Source: Strongylocentrotus droebachiensis (taxonomy: Eukaryota > Echinodermata > Echinoidea > Camarodonta > Strongylocentrotidae). From it: 64,000 bases of DNA. Positions within the stretch are counted from its first letter, which is position 1. Each line of letters starts with the position of its first letter. A model generated the notes under the pieces. That model was given only the letters and a program-made list of their open reading frames with translations. It had not been told where the DNA came from and did not search any database. This document shows, piece by piece, positions 22,999 to 35,565 of the stretch. The DNA lies in the NCBI GenBank assembly GCA_035222895.1, contig JAVYIG010000063.1, positions 497,001 to 561,000 on the forward strand, in the 5' to 3' direction. Position numbers and translations under genes: made by a program.

Positions 22999-25515
22999 AC
23001 ACTGCTAAATGTACCACCCCTCCCCCCCCCCCCACTTTCAGGTGAGCTCTAGTCGATCGAGGAGGACTGGGGGGCCAATGTTTTTACTTTTCAAAATGAA
23101 ATAATCCTGAATGAGCTTTCAAAGCTAGCATGAATTTCAGGAATTTGAACCCGGGATTTGATCAATTTTTCTATGATATTCAAGATATTTTATAACCCCC
23201 TTTTTACATTTCTCAGGAGTCCAAAGAGAGAGAGAAAAAAAACCACTCCCTTTTTAAAAAAATCTCCGGGTGAAAAGTCAAATAGGCCTACACCCCTTTT
23301 TTGCGAAAAAGTACCCCTTTCCTGGAGATTTTAGGAACGCGCATGCGGTCCCTCCGACCCCGGAGTGGGGGGGGGGGGGGGGTACATGAAGACTGAAGTT
23401 CCAGACCTGGCGTGTTCAAGACTTACAGTGGCCGTTTTTTTTTCTCTCAGTTATTTCAAGGTAAGCCTGTACACGTTCTTATTATTTTTATATTTGAGAA
23501 AGGATTTGGCTGAGGAAATTAAAGAATTCATTAGATTTAATTAATAAACACAGTACATGTATCATTATATGAATTCCAGAAACATTTTTTAAGAGGTGTG
23601 AAAACTGTGAACGCATCTGATTGAGAGTGATACTCGGTGGTTGTCATTTGTTCACACCTAAAACTTAAGGGATGAATGAATTGAATTGAATTTAGATAAA
23701 TAGGGCTTAATAAGAGTCGAAAACGGTGCAACAAATCGTCTTCTTTCTATAATAATTAAATCAAACGTCTAAGCTTTTCGCGCTTTGCGCGGGAGAGGGG
23801 AAACTGAATTCAGACAAGGATTAAGAGTCGAGAACAGTACACCCAATCGTCTGCCTTCTCTAATAATTTAAGGAAACGTCAAGGCTTCCGCGCTTCGCGC
23901 GAGAGGGAGAAACTGAATTCAGATAAATACGGTTATTAAGATTCGAAAACGGTACATCGAATCGTCTGTTTTTTTCTAATAATTTAAGGAAACGTCACAG
24001 CTTCCGCGCTTTGCGCGAGAGGGGGAAACTGAATTCAGATAAATAGGGCTTAAAGGTAAAGACCAGTATTGGTAACGCCCCAATTTCAAAAAATGAAATG
24101 CAAGCTCTCATTACCAATCATGTGAAAGAATATGTTTTGACTAATACATGATGATATCAAATTTCCCGGGAAACCGCCTACTAATTCATATATTTGGTAA
24201 ATTTTGTTCTCTCATGGTCGTATGAGAGATATAGGGTAGTCCCGTATACATCTTTCTGTGTATAGTGCTTGTAACTTTACGAAGAATGGGCCAAATTTCT
24301 TATCATTTTGATGATTCCAGAACCTTGCAGATGCTAGATGCTAGATGATCAACCTTTTCTGATCGATTCCACAACGTTTCTTTTACAATGCAATCGCATG
24401 ACCATTACTGGTCTTTACCTTTAATAAGAGTCGAAAACGGTGCAACGAATCGTCTTCTTTCTATAATAATTAAATCTAACGTCTAAGCTTTTCGCGCTTC
24501 GCGCGGGTAGGGGAAAACTGAATTCAGACGAGAATAAAGAGTCGAGAACAGTACACCCAATCTTCTGCGTTCTCTATAATTTAAGGAAACGTCAAGGCTT
24601 CCGCGCTTCGCGCGAGAGGGGGAAACTGAATTCAGATAAAGATTAAGAGTCGAGCACGGTTTAACAAATCGTCTACTTTCTCTGATAATTCAATGATATG
24701 TCAAAGCTTCCGCGCTTTGCGCGGGAGAGAGAGGGAGAAACTGAATTCATACAAGGATTAAGAGTCGAGCACGGTTCAACAAATTGTCTACTTTCTCTAA
24801 TAATTTAATGAAACGCCAAAACTTCCGCGCGGAAAGGGGGGGGGGGGGCCGGGGGGGACTGAATTCAGACAACTATTAACAGTCGAGAACGGTACAGCAA
24901 ATCGTCTTCTTTTTATAATAATTTAATGAAACGACAAAGCTTTCAGGCTTCGCGTGGGAGGGGGGGGGGAATTCATTCAGATAAGGGTTAACAGTCGAGA
25001 ACGGTACAATAAATCGTCTTATTTTCCTAATAATTTGAGGAAACGTCTAAGCATCAGCGGTAGGCCTATCACCCACACCCTCCTAATGAGCGCGCTTCGC
25101 GCGCTCTTTGAGTGATTCGCCTGCTCACTACCGCCCCTCCCTAATATGAGATCCTAGCTCCGCGCCTGCATTAAAATATATAGCTATGATACTGACCAAG
25201 TTGACGAAATAATTCGTATATGTATGTCGTCGAGGAAAACGACCATTTGCGCATACGCAAGTACTATAGATAGTCCGTAGGAAAAACAATTTAGCCTTCG
25301 GCCCCGGGTATATAGGGTTAAATTTGTAAATATTGGGACATTCAATTTTGTCGGTGTGTGCGTGTGTGTTGTGTGTTTGTGCGTGCGCGATCGCGCGCGC
25401 TTGCGTAAATTAGTGTGGGCGTGTGCTCGTGCTAGTATGTGATGGCTATCGCCGATCATTCCCCCCCCCCCCTCCACTCCTCGGTACGGATTTACGCCCC
25501 TACGGGGCGCCCCTG
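22424..25515. mobile_element. Large hAT-like composite with CAGGGGCGTAAATCC ends
   Basis: Left end CAGGGGCGTAAATCC; right end GGATTTACGCCCCT followed by an extra ACGGGGCGCCCCTG. Flanks are CCTTAAAG (22416-22423) and CCTTTAAAG (25516-25524), a near-perfect target duplication with one extra T. It contains G/C-runs at both ends, a module shared with gene A's insertion (22805-23385), an inverted array of about eleven 115-bp hairpin units (23740-25060) and a nested TTAA MITE. The hairpin GAGCGCGC-TTC-GCGCGCTC lies at about 25087-25105. No transposase is visible. Confidence 0.7.
24054..24420. mobile_element. TTAA-target MITE nested in the hairpin array
   Basis: Ends AGGTAAAGACCAGTA and TACTGGTCTTTACCT, flanked by TTAA (24050-24053 and 24421-24424). 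The neighbouring array unit at 23701-23720 is the empty site (GGGCTTAATAAGAGTCG). Its right half is the same sequence found in gene introns at 6780-6950 and 44165-44344, so all belong to one family. At 367 bp it encodes nothing. Confidence 0.85.
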
Positions 25516-26094
25516 CCTTTAAAGAGTATTTATTTGGTGCCTCAGATTAGTCCAATCGGAGAGCTGGATTGGGTCCCAGGTGAATTTTAGAGAGGCATTA
25601 GTTACTGGCTCAAAACATGGACCTAACAAAAACCTAAAATGCAGGGCGACAAATATAAAACTTGGTTTGGCTTATTTCATGCGACTGGGCCAAGAAATGC
25701 CAGTCCAAAACGTGATAGTTTTGAAATTATTTTAAACCTAGAATTCCTTTTGAAATAAACCGAAGTTTTCAATGATTCATCGTCTTTCTCTAATTTGTGC
25801 ATTTTGTTGTCTATCTTTCATCCATCCTTTTAGATCTTAGATTTTTGTCTGCCCCTTCTGTTCCCGTGGTAGCGCCTAGCTTCATTCATTATCAGCAAAG
25901 TGCACGTAATTAAAATCGATATCTTGATTGAAACTGCAGATCACATTACAATAAAACGTAAATGTATTCTCTCATTGGCTAAAAAGTTTTAAAGGGGTGT
26001 GGTTTAAAGTGAGCTCCTTCCCCCGACCTTTGCTCTACACCTGATGCAAAGTCCTGAACCAGCGAACCGACGCAACTTTGCACACCGACATACA
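25516..26094. other. Intergenic, no gene recognised
   Basis: AT-rich spacer between the large hAT-like composite and the Harbinger-like MITE. No coherent frame, RNA gene or repeat was recognised. Confidence 0.5.
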
Positions 26095-26097
26095 TAA

Positions 26098-26498
26098 GGC
26101 CTAAAATAAAAACTTGTTGCATTGCCCTTTGGGTGCCAAAACATGGGTCGGTCGGTCGCAAAAGTTTTTTTTTTTTTTTTAGTTTTTTTTTGTCGCCCTC
26201 TTTGGGCCAATATTTCTCAGTTTTTAATGCTTTAATACATGTGCTTCAGCGTCATCATTCCATTGTGAATGACATCTTGTTCACCTCATAATTATCAATG
26301 GTTTGCACGAGTGAGAATTTAGGAATAATTTGATTTCATGCATTTATATCCCATTTAAACAAACAAAATACATATATTTTTATTCATTAATTTAGAAAAA
26401 AAACGGTTGAAAAAAAAAAAAAATTAAATGTCGACCGTAGATTTTCAGATTTTTGAGTCGGTCGCAAAGGGCAATCGAAAAAGTTTTTATTTTAGTCC
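26098..26498. mobile_element. Harbinger-like MITE, second copy, TAA target duplication
   Basis: Ends GGCCTAAAATAAAAAC and its near complement (TTTTTATTTTAGTCC), flanked by TAA (26095-26097 and 26499-26501). Internal blocks match the gene A copy at 887-1332, including GGGCCAATATTTCTCAG and the GTCGGTCG sequences next to each end. Confidence 0.75.
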
Positions 26499-26727
26499 TA
26501 AGTATGCTGAAGAAGCGGGGTTTTATCTGACGAATTTCGTATGCGATCAGCTGTTCGGAGCTCAGCGGCAGTACGGAACAGGAGGAGCGAGATTGTGCTT
26601 GATTTGGATTTGGATTTTCGGGAGCCAGCTTCTATTCTACTGCAGCTGCATGAGAACTGATTTACCAGACGAGCTAAATCCATTTGGTAAGTTAAAAGAA
26701 GTTTCCTCTTTTTGATTAATGAGACCA

Positions 26728-27045
26728 GGGGGGTGTTTCACAAAGATTCTAAGTCGAACTTAACTCTTAGTTGGACTTAAATATTATGGAGAGCCATTTG
26801 TAGCCTTATTTTGAAATATATTCAAAAGCAAAAATCCAAGTATTTTAGACTTTTTATAAATTCCACATCAAGAACATAAAATCTTCTCGATAATAGAAAA
26901 TATGAATGATTTGAATCAACATTTTATGCCTTTTAAAACAACTTTTACAAAATATTTTCATAGATGCTAACGGCTTTCCATAATTTTTAAGTCCAACTTA
27001 GAGATAAGTCCAACTTAGGATCTTTGTGAAACACCCCCCCCCCCC
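26728..27045. mobile_element. MITE with GGGTGTTTCACAAAGAT ends, copy 1
   Basis: Inverted ends GGGTGTTTCACAAAGAT and ATCTTTGTGAAACACCC about 315 bp apart. Internal AAGTTGGACTT-like stretches near both ends extend the inverted repeat. The second copy at 27585-27899 is closely similar over its whole length. Confidence 0.75.
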
Positions 27046-27224
27046 TTCCAGGTGAGATTTGACGAATGGTTTGACTAGATCTACTATCCCTGAGACTAAG
27101 ACTGACTGAATTAAAGCTCATTGATACCCAGTCGCTCCAAGGATACCGACAATCTGATGGACCACAGCCCCACATCTCAGACCGGACAACAATTCGCATT
27201 ACCCCGAAGGAAATAATAGATCGG

Positions 27225-27350
27225 TCTGGGGTCGGTGTAGACCGAAAATTTCGGTCTCTTTCGTTCGTTAGCCTCTGATTTGAATAGGGTCAGACCCGAA
27301 CGAAAGAGACAGAAAATTTCGGTCTAGAGTCGGTGTGGAGCATGGAGCCA
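27225..27350. repeat. Short inverted repeat around GTCGGTGT
   Basis: AGACCGAAAATTTCGGTCT and related GAAAATTTCGGTCT blocks flank TTTCGTTCG and CGAACGAAA. Related GGTCTGTT/GTGGAGTCGGT fragments occur in both protease genes' introns and 3' flanks (about 8970, 13675, 56930), suggesting a MITE family. Confidence 0.5.
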
Positions 27351-27584
27351 GTTGTGTTGGTGTGATTAAGGCAACAAGACTTTCTAGATTTAGTCCTTGA
27401 CAAGAAAACAGATCAAGTCTAGATCTATTGACTTCTGCTTCTGGGTCTCATTGTTTGTTAATCGAGTCTCAGTTGTAGGGAAATGTGATGAAACATTTCC
27501 ATCCTTGTACTTCTATGCATGATACAGCCTCTATCATCTTACGACCAGCTTCAGATCGCGATCGGGAACCCTGGCTTATCACTT

Positions 27585-27899
27585 GGGGGTGTTTCACAAA
27601 GATTCTGAGTGAAACTAAACTCTAAGTTGGACTTAAATATTATGGAGAGCCATTTGTAGCCTTGTAATGAAATATATTCAAAAGCAAAAATTCAAGTATT
27701 TTAGACTTTTCATCAATTCCACATCAAGAACATGAAATCTCCTATGATAATAGAAAATATGAATGATTTGAATCAACATTTTATGCCTTTTAAAATAACT
27801 TTTATTAAATATTTCCAATGATGCTAACGGCTTTCAATAGTTTTTACTGAAGTCCAACTTAGAGATAAGTTCAACTTAGGATCTTTGTGAAACACTCCC
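27585..27899. mobile_element. MITE with GGGTGTTTCACAAAGAT ends, copy 2
   Basis: Same ends and interior as the copy at 26728, with scattered substitutions. The two copies lie 860 bp apart in the same orientation. Confidence 0.75.
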
Positions 27900-28899
27900 T
27901 GGACTCTGGAGAAGGGGTGTAACTGTCGGAACTCCATACTCTATACGCCTGCATATGTACGTTCCATACTCTTATAGCAACCCATTTGAGAAGCATTGTA
28001 CGTCACGATGTAAAACTACGGCAAAGTTAGCCTGTTTTTATCGTTAAGTTACTACTTGGTCTGCCCATATTATTTGGTCTGCACAGTGGTAAGCAATTAA
28101 ACATGTGTAATTTGATTGGATTGTAGTATCAGTGTTTGTGACGTAGGTTTCGTCATTTAACTATAAATACCACAGACTATTTGATGATAATGAGAATGTA
28201 GCATGCCATTTTGCCCATGTTATAATATGGCGTTATTCAGAACTGTAGAGGGCGAAGTACATTCGCACTCACTTTCAATGAATACATATTAATACATAAC
28301 TCACAAGATAAGATGTTTATATTTAATCTTCAATCTTTTTGCTCAGACATACGTGTTTATTATAAGAGCATGAAGTTTAGGTACGTTACTTTATATTACA
28401 TTGTGGTTGGTTATGATACATGTACCGTATTTAGTAGTTTATGCTTGACACGAATGCTACTTTTGCAAACTCATAATGATAACAAGGTATTTGTTTAGTA
28501 AGCACTGTGCTTTCTATAAGATGGGTACCTGCTCGCAATAGTTAATTGCTTGTCATTTATTATTAAGTTTGCGATGTTATTTCCGCACATTTGCATGGTT
28601 TGGGCCAGAATGTTAAGGTCAAGTTAGACACCTAATACCAAAGTTGAAAGGTTATAACAGGACATCAATTGATATACTTTTCTTTGGCTTTGTTTTATAG
28701 TTCTTACGGCAACATCTTACGGCAACATGTAAAGCGACTTCGTACTTCCAAGTTGATGGCTAAATCAGCTAAATCGGCGTCATCTATCAAGTTAACGGCT
28801 TATTCGATATTCGAGAGTGAGATTGAAAGCCTGTAAAAACTTTCTTCAAGGAATGATGACAATAAAGGAAGCATGATTAAAGTGCCCGTATACAAGACC

Positions 28900-30469
28900 T
28901 GTGGCTGTATTCATTTATGTGGTGTAAACGTGTCAATATCGAGAGGGGCAGGCACAAGGGTATTACACCCATCAGTGATCCACAACCATTGTGATTTGGT
29001 ACCCATCCTTGGATGTCGGCTGTCAACATGAATCTGTATTAATGCATGTGTGGTTCAATTATGACTGTGTAAGCCTGTGTAGAAATAATATTATTGAAAT
29101 AAATACATAGTGTGTAATTGTAAGAAAGGCCCATTTCCATTCTCCATAGGCGGTGGATTCTCCATAGTCACGTTGTACTCTGATAGGTACAGCTTAGCCA
29201 ATATTATGATAAAACTATACAATATACATCAGTTACTGGTGCAAGTGTGCAAATTTTATTTTATTTTCTTATAAACTAATTCTTATGATCTTTAAATTCA
29301 AGTTCATTGTGATAATTTTTAATGGGAGGGGGTTGTCGGACCAACGATGCAGACAAGTTGGCCAAGAAGAATTTCAAACATCCTCAAGTATTCACATTTT
29401 TCCTCTTAAAATTTGCACACAGAAATATCCCTCATACCCCCACTAGAAATGCCCCTGTTAGTGTATATTTATAGTAAAACATTAATGTATTGGAACTCTA
29501 ATAAAACTTCTACCACATTTACATAACTTTTATTCAAACTTCCAAGATATCCATATTAAAGGTAATACAAAGTTTTGGTATGGGGTCATGAATTTGGTTC
29601 AAATGAACATATTGGAAGCATATGCGATCCTACAATATTCAGTGATCGTTGTCGCGGTTAAAATCGAGTCTAAAGTTATGAAATTGTAAATAATAAACTC
29701 TTTATGTTGTATATAGCTCCCTCTCAAGGTCAAGATTTAATCAAGCTATAAAACAATATTTCTTGATTAAAATCGATCGATTAGCTATTCCTGTTTAGAA
29801 ATTATATATTACAACTGCATATTGTGAAATTTTCATGGTCGCAGCTACCATTGTACGGCCGTAGGCGCAATTTGAAATTGTTATATTTAATTTTTCTCGA
29901 AAGCAAGAGTGTTTCAGGGGGCTAAATTTTCGAGTGCTGATAATTCATTCATAGGGGCATCCAAATATATGAAAATTGTAAATAATCACTACGCAAATTT
30001 TTAAAATTTCCCCAAACTTTGACTTACCTTTAAGTTAAGTATTCGCAAAATGAATTAAAAATATGGAAGACTCGTAAATCATGATGATGATGGCCAACCA
30101 TCATGACCATGCTACGGTGAATAAAGATTGATTTTAAATTTCGCAATTATCTACTTATCAATGATATAAATATTCATAACAGTATTACGTCTCTGTGCAG
30201 ACGAGTTTATGAGTACAAAGTATAAGTGTGTATTTGCAACACGATGATGTCAAATAATTACAGAAGGCCCATATTGTATTTGGTGTCAATCGTAGTATTA
30301 CCCCAGGGTAATAAATCACACAAATACGGGGACATCCCCATATATAGTAAGTTTAGCCAAAATAAGTTGTATTACCCACACATAGCCTACATGTATTTAT
30401 AAAATATTTAGTATTGTACACCAATTTTCCACCTACCTTTATATAAACTCATTAATGAAGGTATAGGGG
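28900..30469. other. Intergenic, no gene recognised
   Basis: AT-rich sequence with no long or coherent frame, no tRNA-like fold and no tandem repeat that I could see. ACCTTTAAGTTAAG near 30025 and similar words look like fragments of old repeats. Confidence 0.5.
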
Positions 30470-32070
30470 GCATGTCCCCTACCCCCACCACACCCATTGA
30501 ATTGCAAGTAGAAAAAAGGAAATAGGACCACTTCCCGTTAGCTCACCCTAGTAATAGCCGGCTTTAATTCGCATTACATTCACCGAGTACGACCGAGCCC
30601 CCTCCCCGCACCACTCACCAACACAATCACATCACCTGATGATTCAGCCTTTTCACACACAGCTAAAATTCTATAAACATGATTAGTTTAAAAGGCTTTA
30701 AACTAATCACCTGTACATACGACATCATTCACACACAGAAATTTCGTTGCGATCGTTAATCGTTTCGTGATTAACTACTGTTTGTAAAATGCGCAGTAGT
30801 ATCTATCTTCTCTTTTCGTTGCCCCTCTCGATTAATTTTGCACTCATTCTTTATCACATCTTAAATATTTTCCTCATTCACCAAAATGTATACTATTGCT
30901 ATATCGCAGATGACTGTATGATAAAACAATACTTTTTTATAAATTAATCTTAAAAAAACAGTAGTTTTGTAAAAGATGCATATATTTTAAGAAATAGGGG
31001 AAACAAAACAGTGTGTACAATTTTTATATATGGCACAACTTATTTGTAATCATTAAACGATGTGATTAACAATTAATTTTACTTTTGTTTGCGTCTTCAT
31101 TATGTTTATGTGTTCAGTCGGGTGTTCATTCCAGTGAACGATGAAGAAGTGAAATTGTTAGGTGATTAGAAAATCCTAGAGATTTTGTAGATTGCAATGG
31201 AAGACTTTTAATATTGCAAGCTACTGACGTTTTCGATTAATCTGAGAACTTTCCCGTGTAAGCGTTTTAAGCCTACCAGTGTGCTATGAACAGCAAACTG
31301 GCTGAATCACTCGAAGGCCTATATAAATAGGCCTAATATATAAAACATTCGAATCTAGCGGACCTTTTTCTTTCTTACTTTGATGGAAATTTTCATCCAA
31401 TTTTAGATAGGGGAACTGATTATGTGTATGCAGTTCGTCAATCGCTTGTATTTATCCTGAATAGTGATTGTCAACAGCGCCATCTGTCTTTATTTCGCCG
31501 TTTTCGTAAATGTCAGAACTCTTGTATTCAAATTAAAGAGCGAAACCACATAGGTTCTAGACTGGGTTTGGGGCTAAATACCCCACCCTTCCCTTACAAT
31601 TCTTAATTATAAATGAATTTGAGCAAGGCACATGTAACAATGTATGACTTTTGCACTCAAATATCTATATGTTACAATATAATTTTAAATTTGTTATCCG
31701 TTATGAAAATTTAAGAAAGATTATATTTGTTTAGATTATAATCAATAATATTTGCAGGGATGCAGTTTTCGGGCAAAAGCCTGAATTCAGGCCCTGGCGG
31801 TTTATTCTCAGGCTATAGTTTAGGATTTGTTTGTGTGTACAAAAAAGCTCATCTTAGGTGATTTCAGGCCCTCTGATCAAGTTTTACTGGCATCCCTGCA
31901 TTTGTATTGAATTGAATTAAATGTACAAAATGAATACCAGAACCCTCAATCTCCCCTAAAGCCCCAACAAGCTCCCCAAAGCAACCGCCCCTACACACAA
32001 ACACACAAACACACACACACACACAAAAACGCACATACACATACACGCACACACACCCACACTCACGCAC
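30470..32070 (-). repeat. Dispersed repeat block, copy B (inverted to copy A)
   Basis: The reverse complement matches 15267-16258: the ATGTCCCCTACCCCC end, the sequence complementary to the ACTCGGTGAATGTAATGCG block, the ATATCGCAGATGACTGTATG block and the CA microsatellite. It contains about 430 bp (30965-31400) not present in copy A. Another 150 bp (31420-31570) is missing from copy A but present in copy C (59275-59420). Confidence 0.75.
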
Positions 32071-32345
32071 GCAGCACGCACGCACTCTTTCTCTCTCTCT
32101 CTCTCTCTTCCCCCTCTCTCTCTCTCTCCCTCCCTCCCTCTCCCTTTCCACGCTCTCGATATCCCACTTTCTCTCCCTCTCCGTTTCTCTTGCGTATTCA
32201 AACCTCACCCACTTTCAGGCTTTGTCCGTCCGTCTCAATCATGGTATTCCTCCCTGTTCATTTCCACCAAGATTTGTAGAAAATGTTGACCTCTTTTTCA
32301 AAACATTGCTAGTTCAGATCTTCCACGATGTTTATGCAGATGTAT
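32071..32345. repeat. Polypyrimidine tract and flank shared with 59760-60290
   Basis: A CT-rich tract is followed by CACGCTCTCGATATCCCACT through CAGATCTTCCACGATGTT. The same order occurs in direct orientation at about 60077-60278 downstream of gene B, where the CT tract is several times longer. Confidence 0.7.
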
Positions 32346-33285
32346 ACCACCCCCTCCCTCCCTCCTCTCCTCCGAAATCAAAAGAAGTTTTGGGGATAAA
32401 AAAATAAATAAATAGAAAGGATCCAGGATGGCATCTCACTATACCATGCAAAGTGATAAAGCCGTTTGATTATTATATTGATTGGAATATCATTATTGTT
32501 ATTATGAATATTCAGTAGTGGATTGGGGGAAAGGGAGGATGCATAGCCCCCCCCCCCCCCCCCCCACTCCCTGGAGTCCCTGTCATGGCGAAAACGTGTG
32601 CCTGGCAATTTACTTAACCAATTGCTTGCTTGTTTGAAATTGTGGACCCAACATATGCCACAACGTAGAACATTAAATCCTGAATCTACCCCTATGCCAC
32701 ACCATTGATGTGCAAGCACTAGAAAGCACTATGACGTTATCTGAGATCCGAATAAAAAGCAGTTAGGCCTATACTTCGGAAGGGAACTTCCCTCTTATAG
32801 GAATGTGATTCAAGGGGATAGATGGGGAACAGTAATGGACTAATTAGTGAAAGGGAATTAATCATAAGAAAGGAATGGATTTTGAAAGTCGAGATCACTA
32901 ATAATGAGGTTTTTAATCCATCTCGTTCCCCAACGATCTAGGTAATGGTTTATATCAACTGTTTAGAGGCGCTCTTTTAAATAGGGGACGCATCGATTCG
33001 AATATAGCTTTTGTTGGCCGATCACTACGTCTTAATAAAACAAGTTATTTTGTTTGTTTTTTAAGTAGTGTTGTTTAAGAATGCATGTTATTAAGTATAT
33101 GCATACTATGTTGGGTTGTTTGTTCGCCATGTTTGTCTATCAGTATGCCTGATTGACTTGCCATTGGATTGTCCTGTTTTTGTTTTTGTTTGGTTTGTGT
33201 CGTTTTGTGTCGTTTTGTCTCGTATTGTTTATTTGTGTGGTTGTTTGCTTGTTTTGCTCTCTCGCCCCTCCCTTTAATTAAATTT
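32346..33285. other. Intergenic, no gene recognised
   Basis: AT-rich spacer with a C-run at 32549-32567 and T/G-rich sequence at 33170-33250. No coherent coding frame is seen. Confidence 0.5.
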
Positions 33286-33289
33286 CAAT

Positions 33290-33722
33290 AAATTATTAGA
33301 GAAAGAAGACGATTCGTTGTACCTTTCTCGAATCTTAATCCTTGTCTAAATTCAGTTTCTTTTGACGTTTCATTAAACTATTAGAGAAAGAAGACGATTC
33401 GTTGTACCGTTCTCGACTATTAATCCTTGCTTGAATCAAGTTCCCCTTCCTCCGCGCGTAACGCGGAAGCTCTGACGTTTCATAACGTTATTAAAGAAAG
33501 AATACGATTCGTTGTGCCATTCTCGACTCTCAATCCTTGTCTGAATTCAGTTCCCCCCCCCCCTCCCGCGCAAAGCGCGGAAAGCTTTGACGTTTCATTA
33601 AATTATTAGAGAAAGAAGACGATTCGTTGTACCGTTCTCGACTCTTAATCCTTTTTTTTCTACGTCCTCTTCCTTTTTTTTTTGGGGGGGGGGGCACCGC
33701 CCCCAACGCTCCCCTGGCTACG
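33290..33722. mobile_element. hAT-like fragment with four hairpin units
   Basis: Three to four of the 115-bp units (CGCGCAAAGCGCGG-type hairpin, AAGAAGACGATTCGTTGTAC) are followed by a T-run, a G-run and a CCCCTGGCTACGCC right end. No left terminus is recognisable, so it is a partial copy. It lies about 1.8 kb upstream of the gene B promoter. Confidence 0.65.
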
Positions 33723-33844
33723 CCGTTGTATAAGTTAGATATGGACATATGGACTAACTCATTCACTAAATCAATCAATGATGATCAATTTAATTCATTT
33801 TGATATGGACTTAATTCAACTTCAGCAATTTTAATGATTCATTT

Positions 33845-34095
33845 ATAATGATAATAATAATATTCCAGTTTTATATAGCGCGTAAAGTCATCTACGATGT
33901 CTCAAAGCGCTTTACAGATATACTATTAACCTGGTCATTGGATTCAATACTTGCCCGCACACACTGTGTGCACAATCTCCACTCCCTGGGGAGCATTTCA
34001 GCCTGGCGTTACTTGACGCTCAAAAAACTGTTTGACCAACAATAACGGTCACATCTATACCGGGTACCCACCTGGAGAGGATCAAGCACAGGTGC
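33845..34095. repeat. Dispersed repeat with GCGCTTTACA motif
   Basis: AATAATAATATTCCAGTTTT, then ATAGCGCG, TCAAAGCGCTTTACAG and a GGGTACCCACCTGGAGAG end. This layout is a common interspersed repeat type in marine invertebrate genomes, SINE-like in size. No coding content. Confidence 0.5.
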
Positions 34096-34099
34096 TTGC

Positions 34100-35480
34100 T
34101 TTCAATTTCATAATTGAATCGTATCGTGTATCTCTCATATTTCTCGGAATGAAATGTAAGGAGTAACATGCCAATGGGCAACAGGGAAGAATTTTCGCTT
34201 TTGTGAAACCTCTACCATATGCCATTCCTTATTTAAACTGTATCTTTTATCTATTGATTTGTATAATACGAGTTGAATTTTTATAGCCAAATAATAATAA
34301 TAATTTAATTAAATGGCAACCACCTGGCATGTCTGGTATAGATTTTATATCTAGGTTATTGACAGAGAATGTTAACAATCTTTATTTTAAAAACCAAGTC
34401 ACACTTTCCTGTGTTTGTGAGAATTAATTGATTTCCCTAAATTATATTTTTGTTGTTTACAAAGACTATTTCAAATCGTTGATTGTTAACCAGCAGTTAG
34501 CAGAGCATAAACATAATCAAATTATTTTTGATAATGATTAGAATTAAAGGATGGAAACCAAATCTTTAAAGACAAATTAAGAATAAAAACCCATTGCTAG
34601 ACATGTGCATCGGATCCTTTTTTATATTTTAATCTTATTAGTTTTAAAGCAAAATGTAGTATAATGATTACAGTTAGCCTACCTCCTTGTTAAGTTATAA
34701 ATTTTCTACGAATAAAGAACAAATGAAAATATGAAATATCTGTTTCAGGGTTGTTGTTGTTGTTTTTTCTTCTTCGTCTTTGATGCAGGTCTATGGTATT
34801 GTATCGAGTATCAAGGTTTGTCGATTTTTTTTTGAATTAGATAAAACATATGCTGTAAAATCAAAGAGTTTACTACCGTCGATTATTAAGATCAGTGGTG
34901 CAGATGAGCAAAATGACAGATCACAATTTCGACATCTGACATCTCTGTCCATAAAACATGGACCTCTAAAAATTGGTACAACCATGCAGTCAAAATCTTA
35001 GTTATTTGGAACAGAAGGCAAGACTTTTCCTTAAGGCTTGTTTAGTGCTTATTTTGTTTTTAAGTGTTTTCAACACACATTTTTTCAGATTAATAAGTTT
35101 GCTACTGTGGCGAAGCGTGGATCCAGGCAATCATTGAGGGGGCACTGTGTTCTAACACATTGAATGAGATGCCAATGTATATGTCTCATTATGTTCCTCT
35201 CAAGCTCGTTTACCTCTCCTCTATTTTTTCTTTCTCTTCCCTCTCCCTATCATTTTCGCAAATCAATCAGGGGTACTACCTTTCTGCTACGCTAATTTAA
35301 CATGATTATGGACAAACAGGGATGCACTGTTAATATTTGCAATGTGAATGTTTGGTCATGTAATTAAAATGTGTTCAGTTATTTACTTATTAAAGTAGGC
35401 AAATAATTTTTACGAAATGAAAATTGGAAGTAATTTATTGCAAAACAAGGATGATAAGTAGGTATATATTCGACAGGTAT
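34100..35480. other. Upstream region of gene B, no gene recognised
   Basis: Very AT-rich. A hAT-like left end word (GCGTGGATCCAGGC at 35115) is the only element signal, with no partner. Any distal control sites of gene B would lie here but none can be recognised by eye. Confidence 0.4.
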
Positions 35481-35487
35481 AATTTTG

Positions 35488-35495
35488 TATAAATA
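35488..35495 (+). promoter_or_regulatory. TATA box of gene B
   Basis: TATAAATA lies 78 bases before the ATG. Transcription would start about 30 bases on, near 35518-35525, leaving a 5' leader of roughly 45 bases. Position and match are good; start-site mapping is inferred. Confidence 0.65.
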
Positions 35496-35565
35496 GACCA
35501 AGCACTAGGAATAGAATCCCATAGCACTTCTTATTCACCTGAATATCTATCAGTTGAATACTACG

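Larger units (their letters stand above)
26506..28882 (+). other. Possible two-exon transcript, function unknown
   Basis: A less AT-rich stretch from about 26506 ends in a strong donor (CCATTTG|GTAAGTT at 26684). At 28700 an acceptor (GTTTTATAG) opens a stretch with an open frame of about 43 codons ending ESEIESL and TAA near 28837, followed by AATAAA at 28861-28866. Joined at these sites, one frame runs from an ATG near 26539 through both exons with a single in-frame TGA. Another frame, starting MRTDLPDELNPF, gives only 23 codons. No domain is recognised, so it could be a non-coding RNA, a small gene with missing exons, or chance. Two MITEs lie in the putative intron. Confidence 0.2.

Noticed and set aside
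31424-31606. 60-codon frame conserved between 31424-31606 and 59226-59522
   Set aside because: Conservation is of the whole repeat block, including non-coding flanks; the frame lacks a start context and is deleted in copy A.
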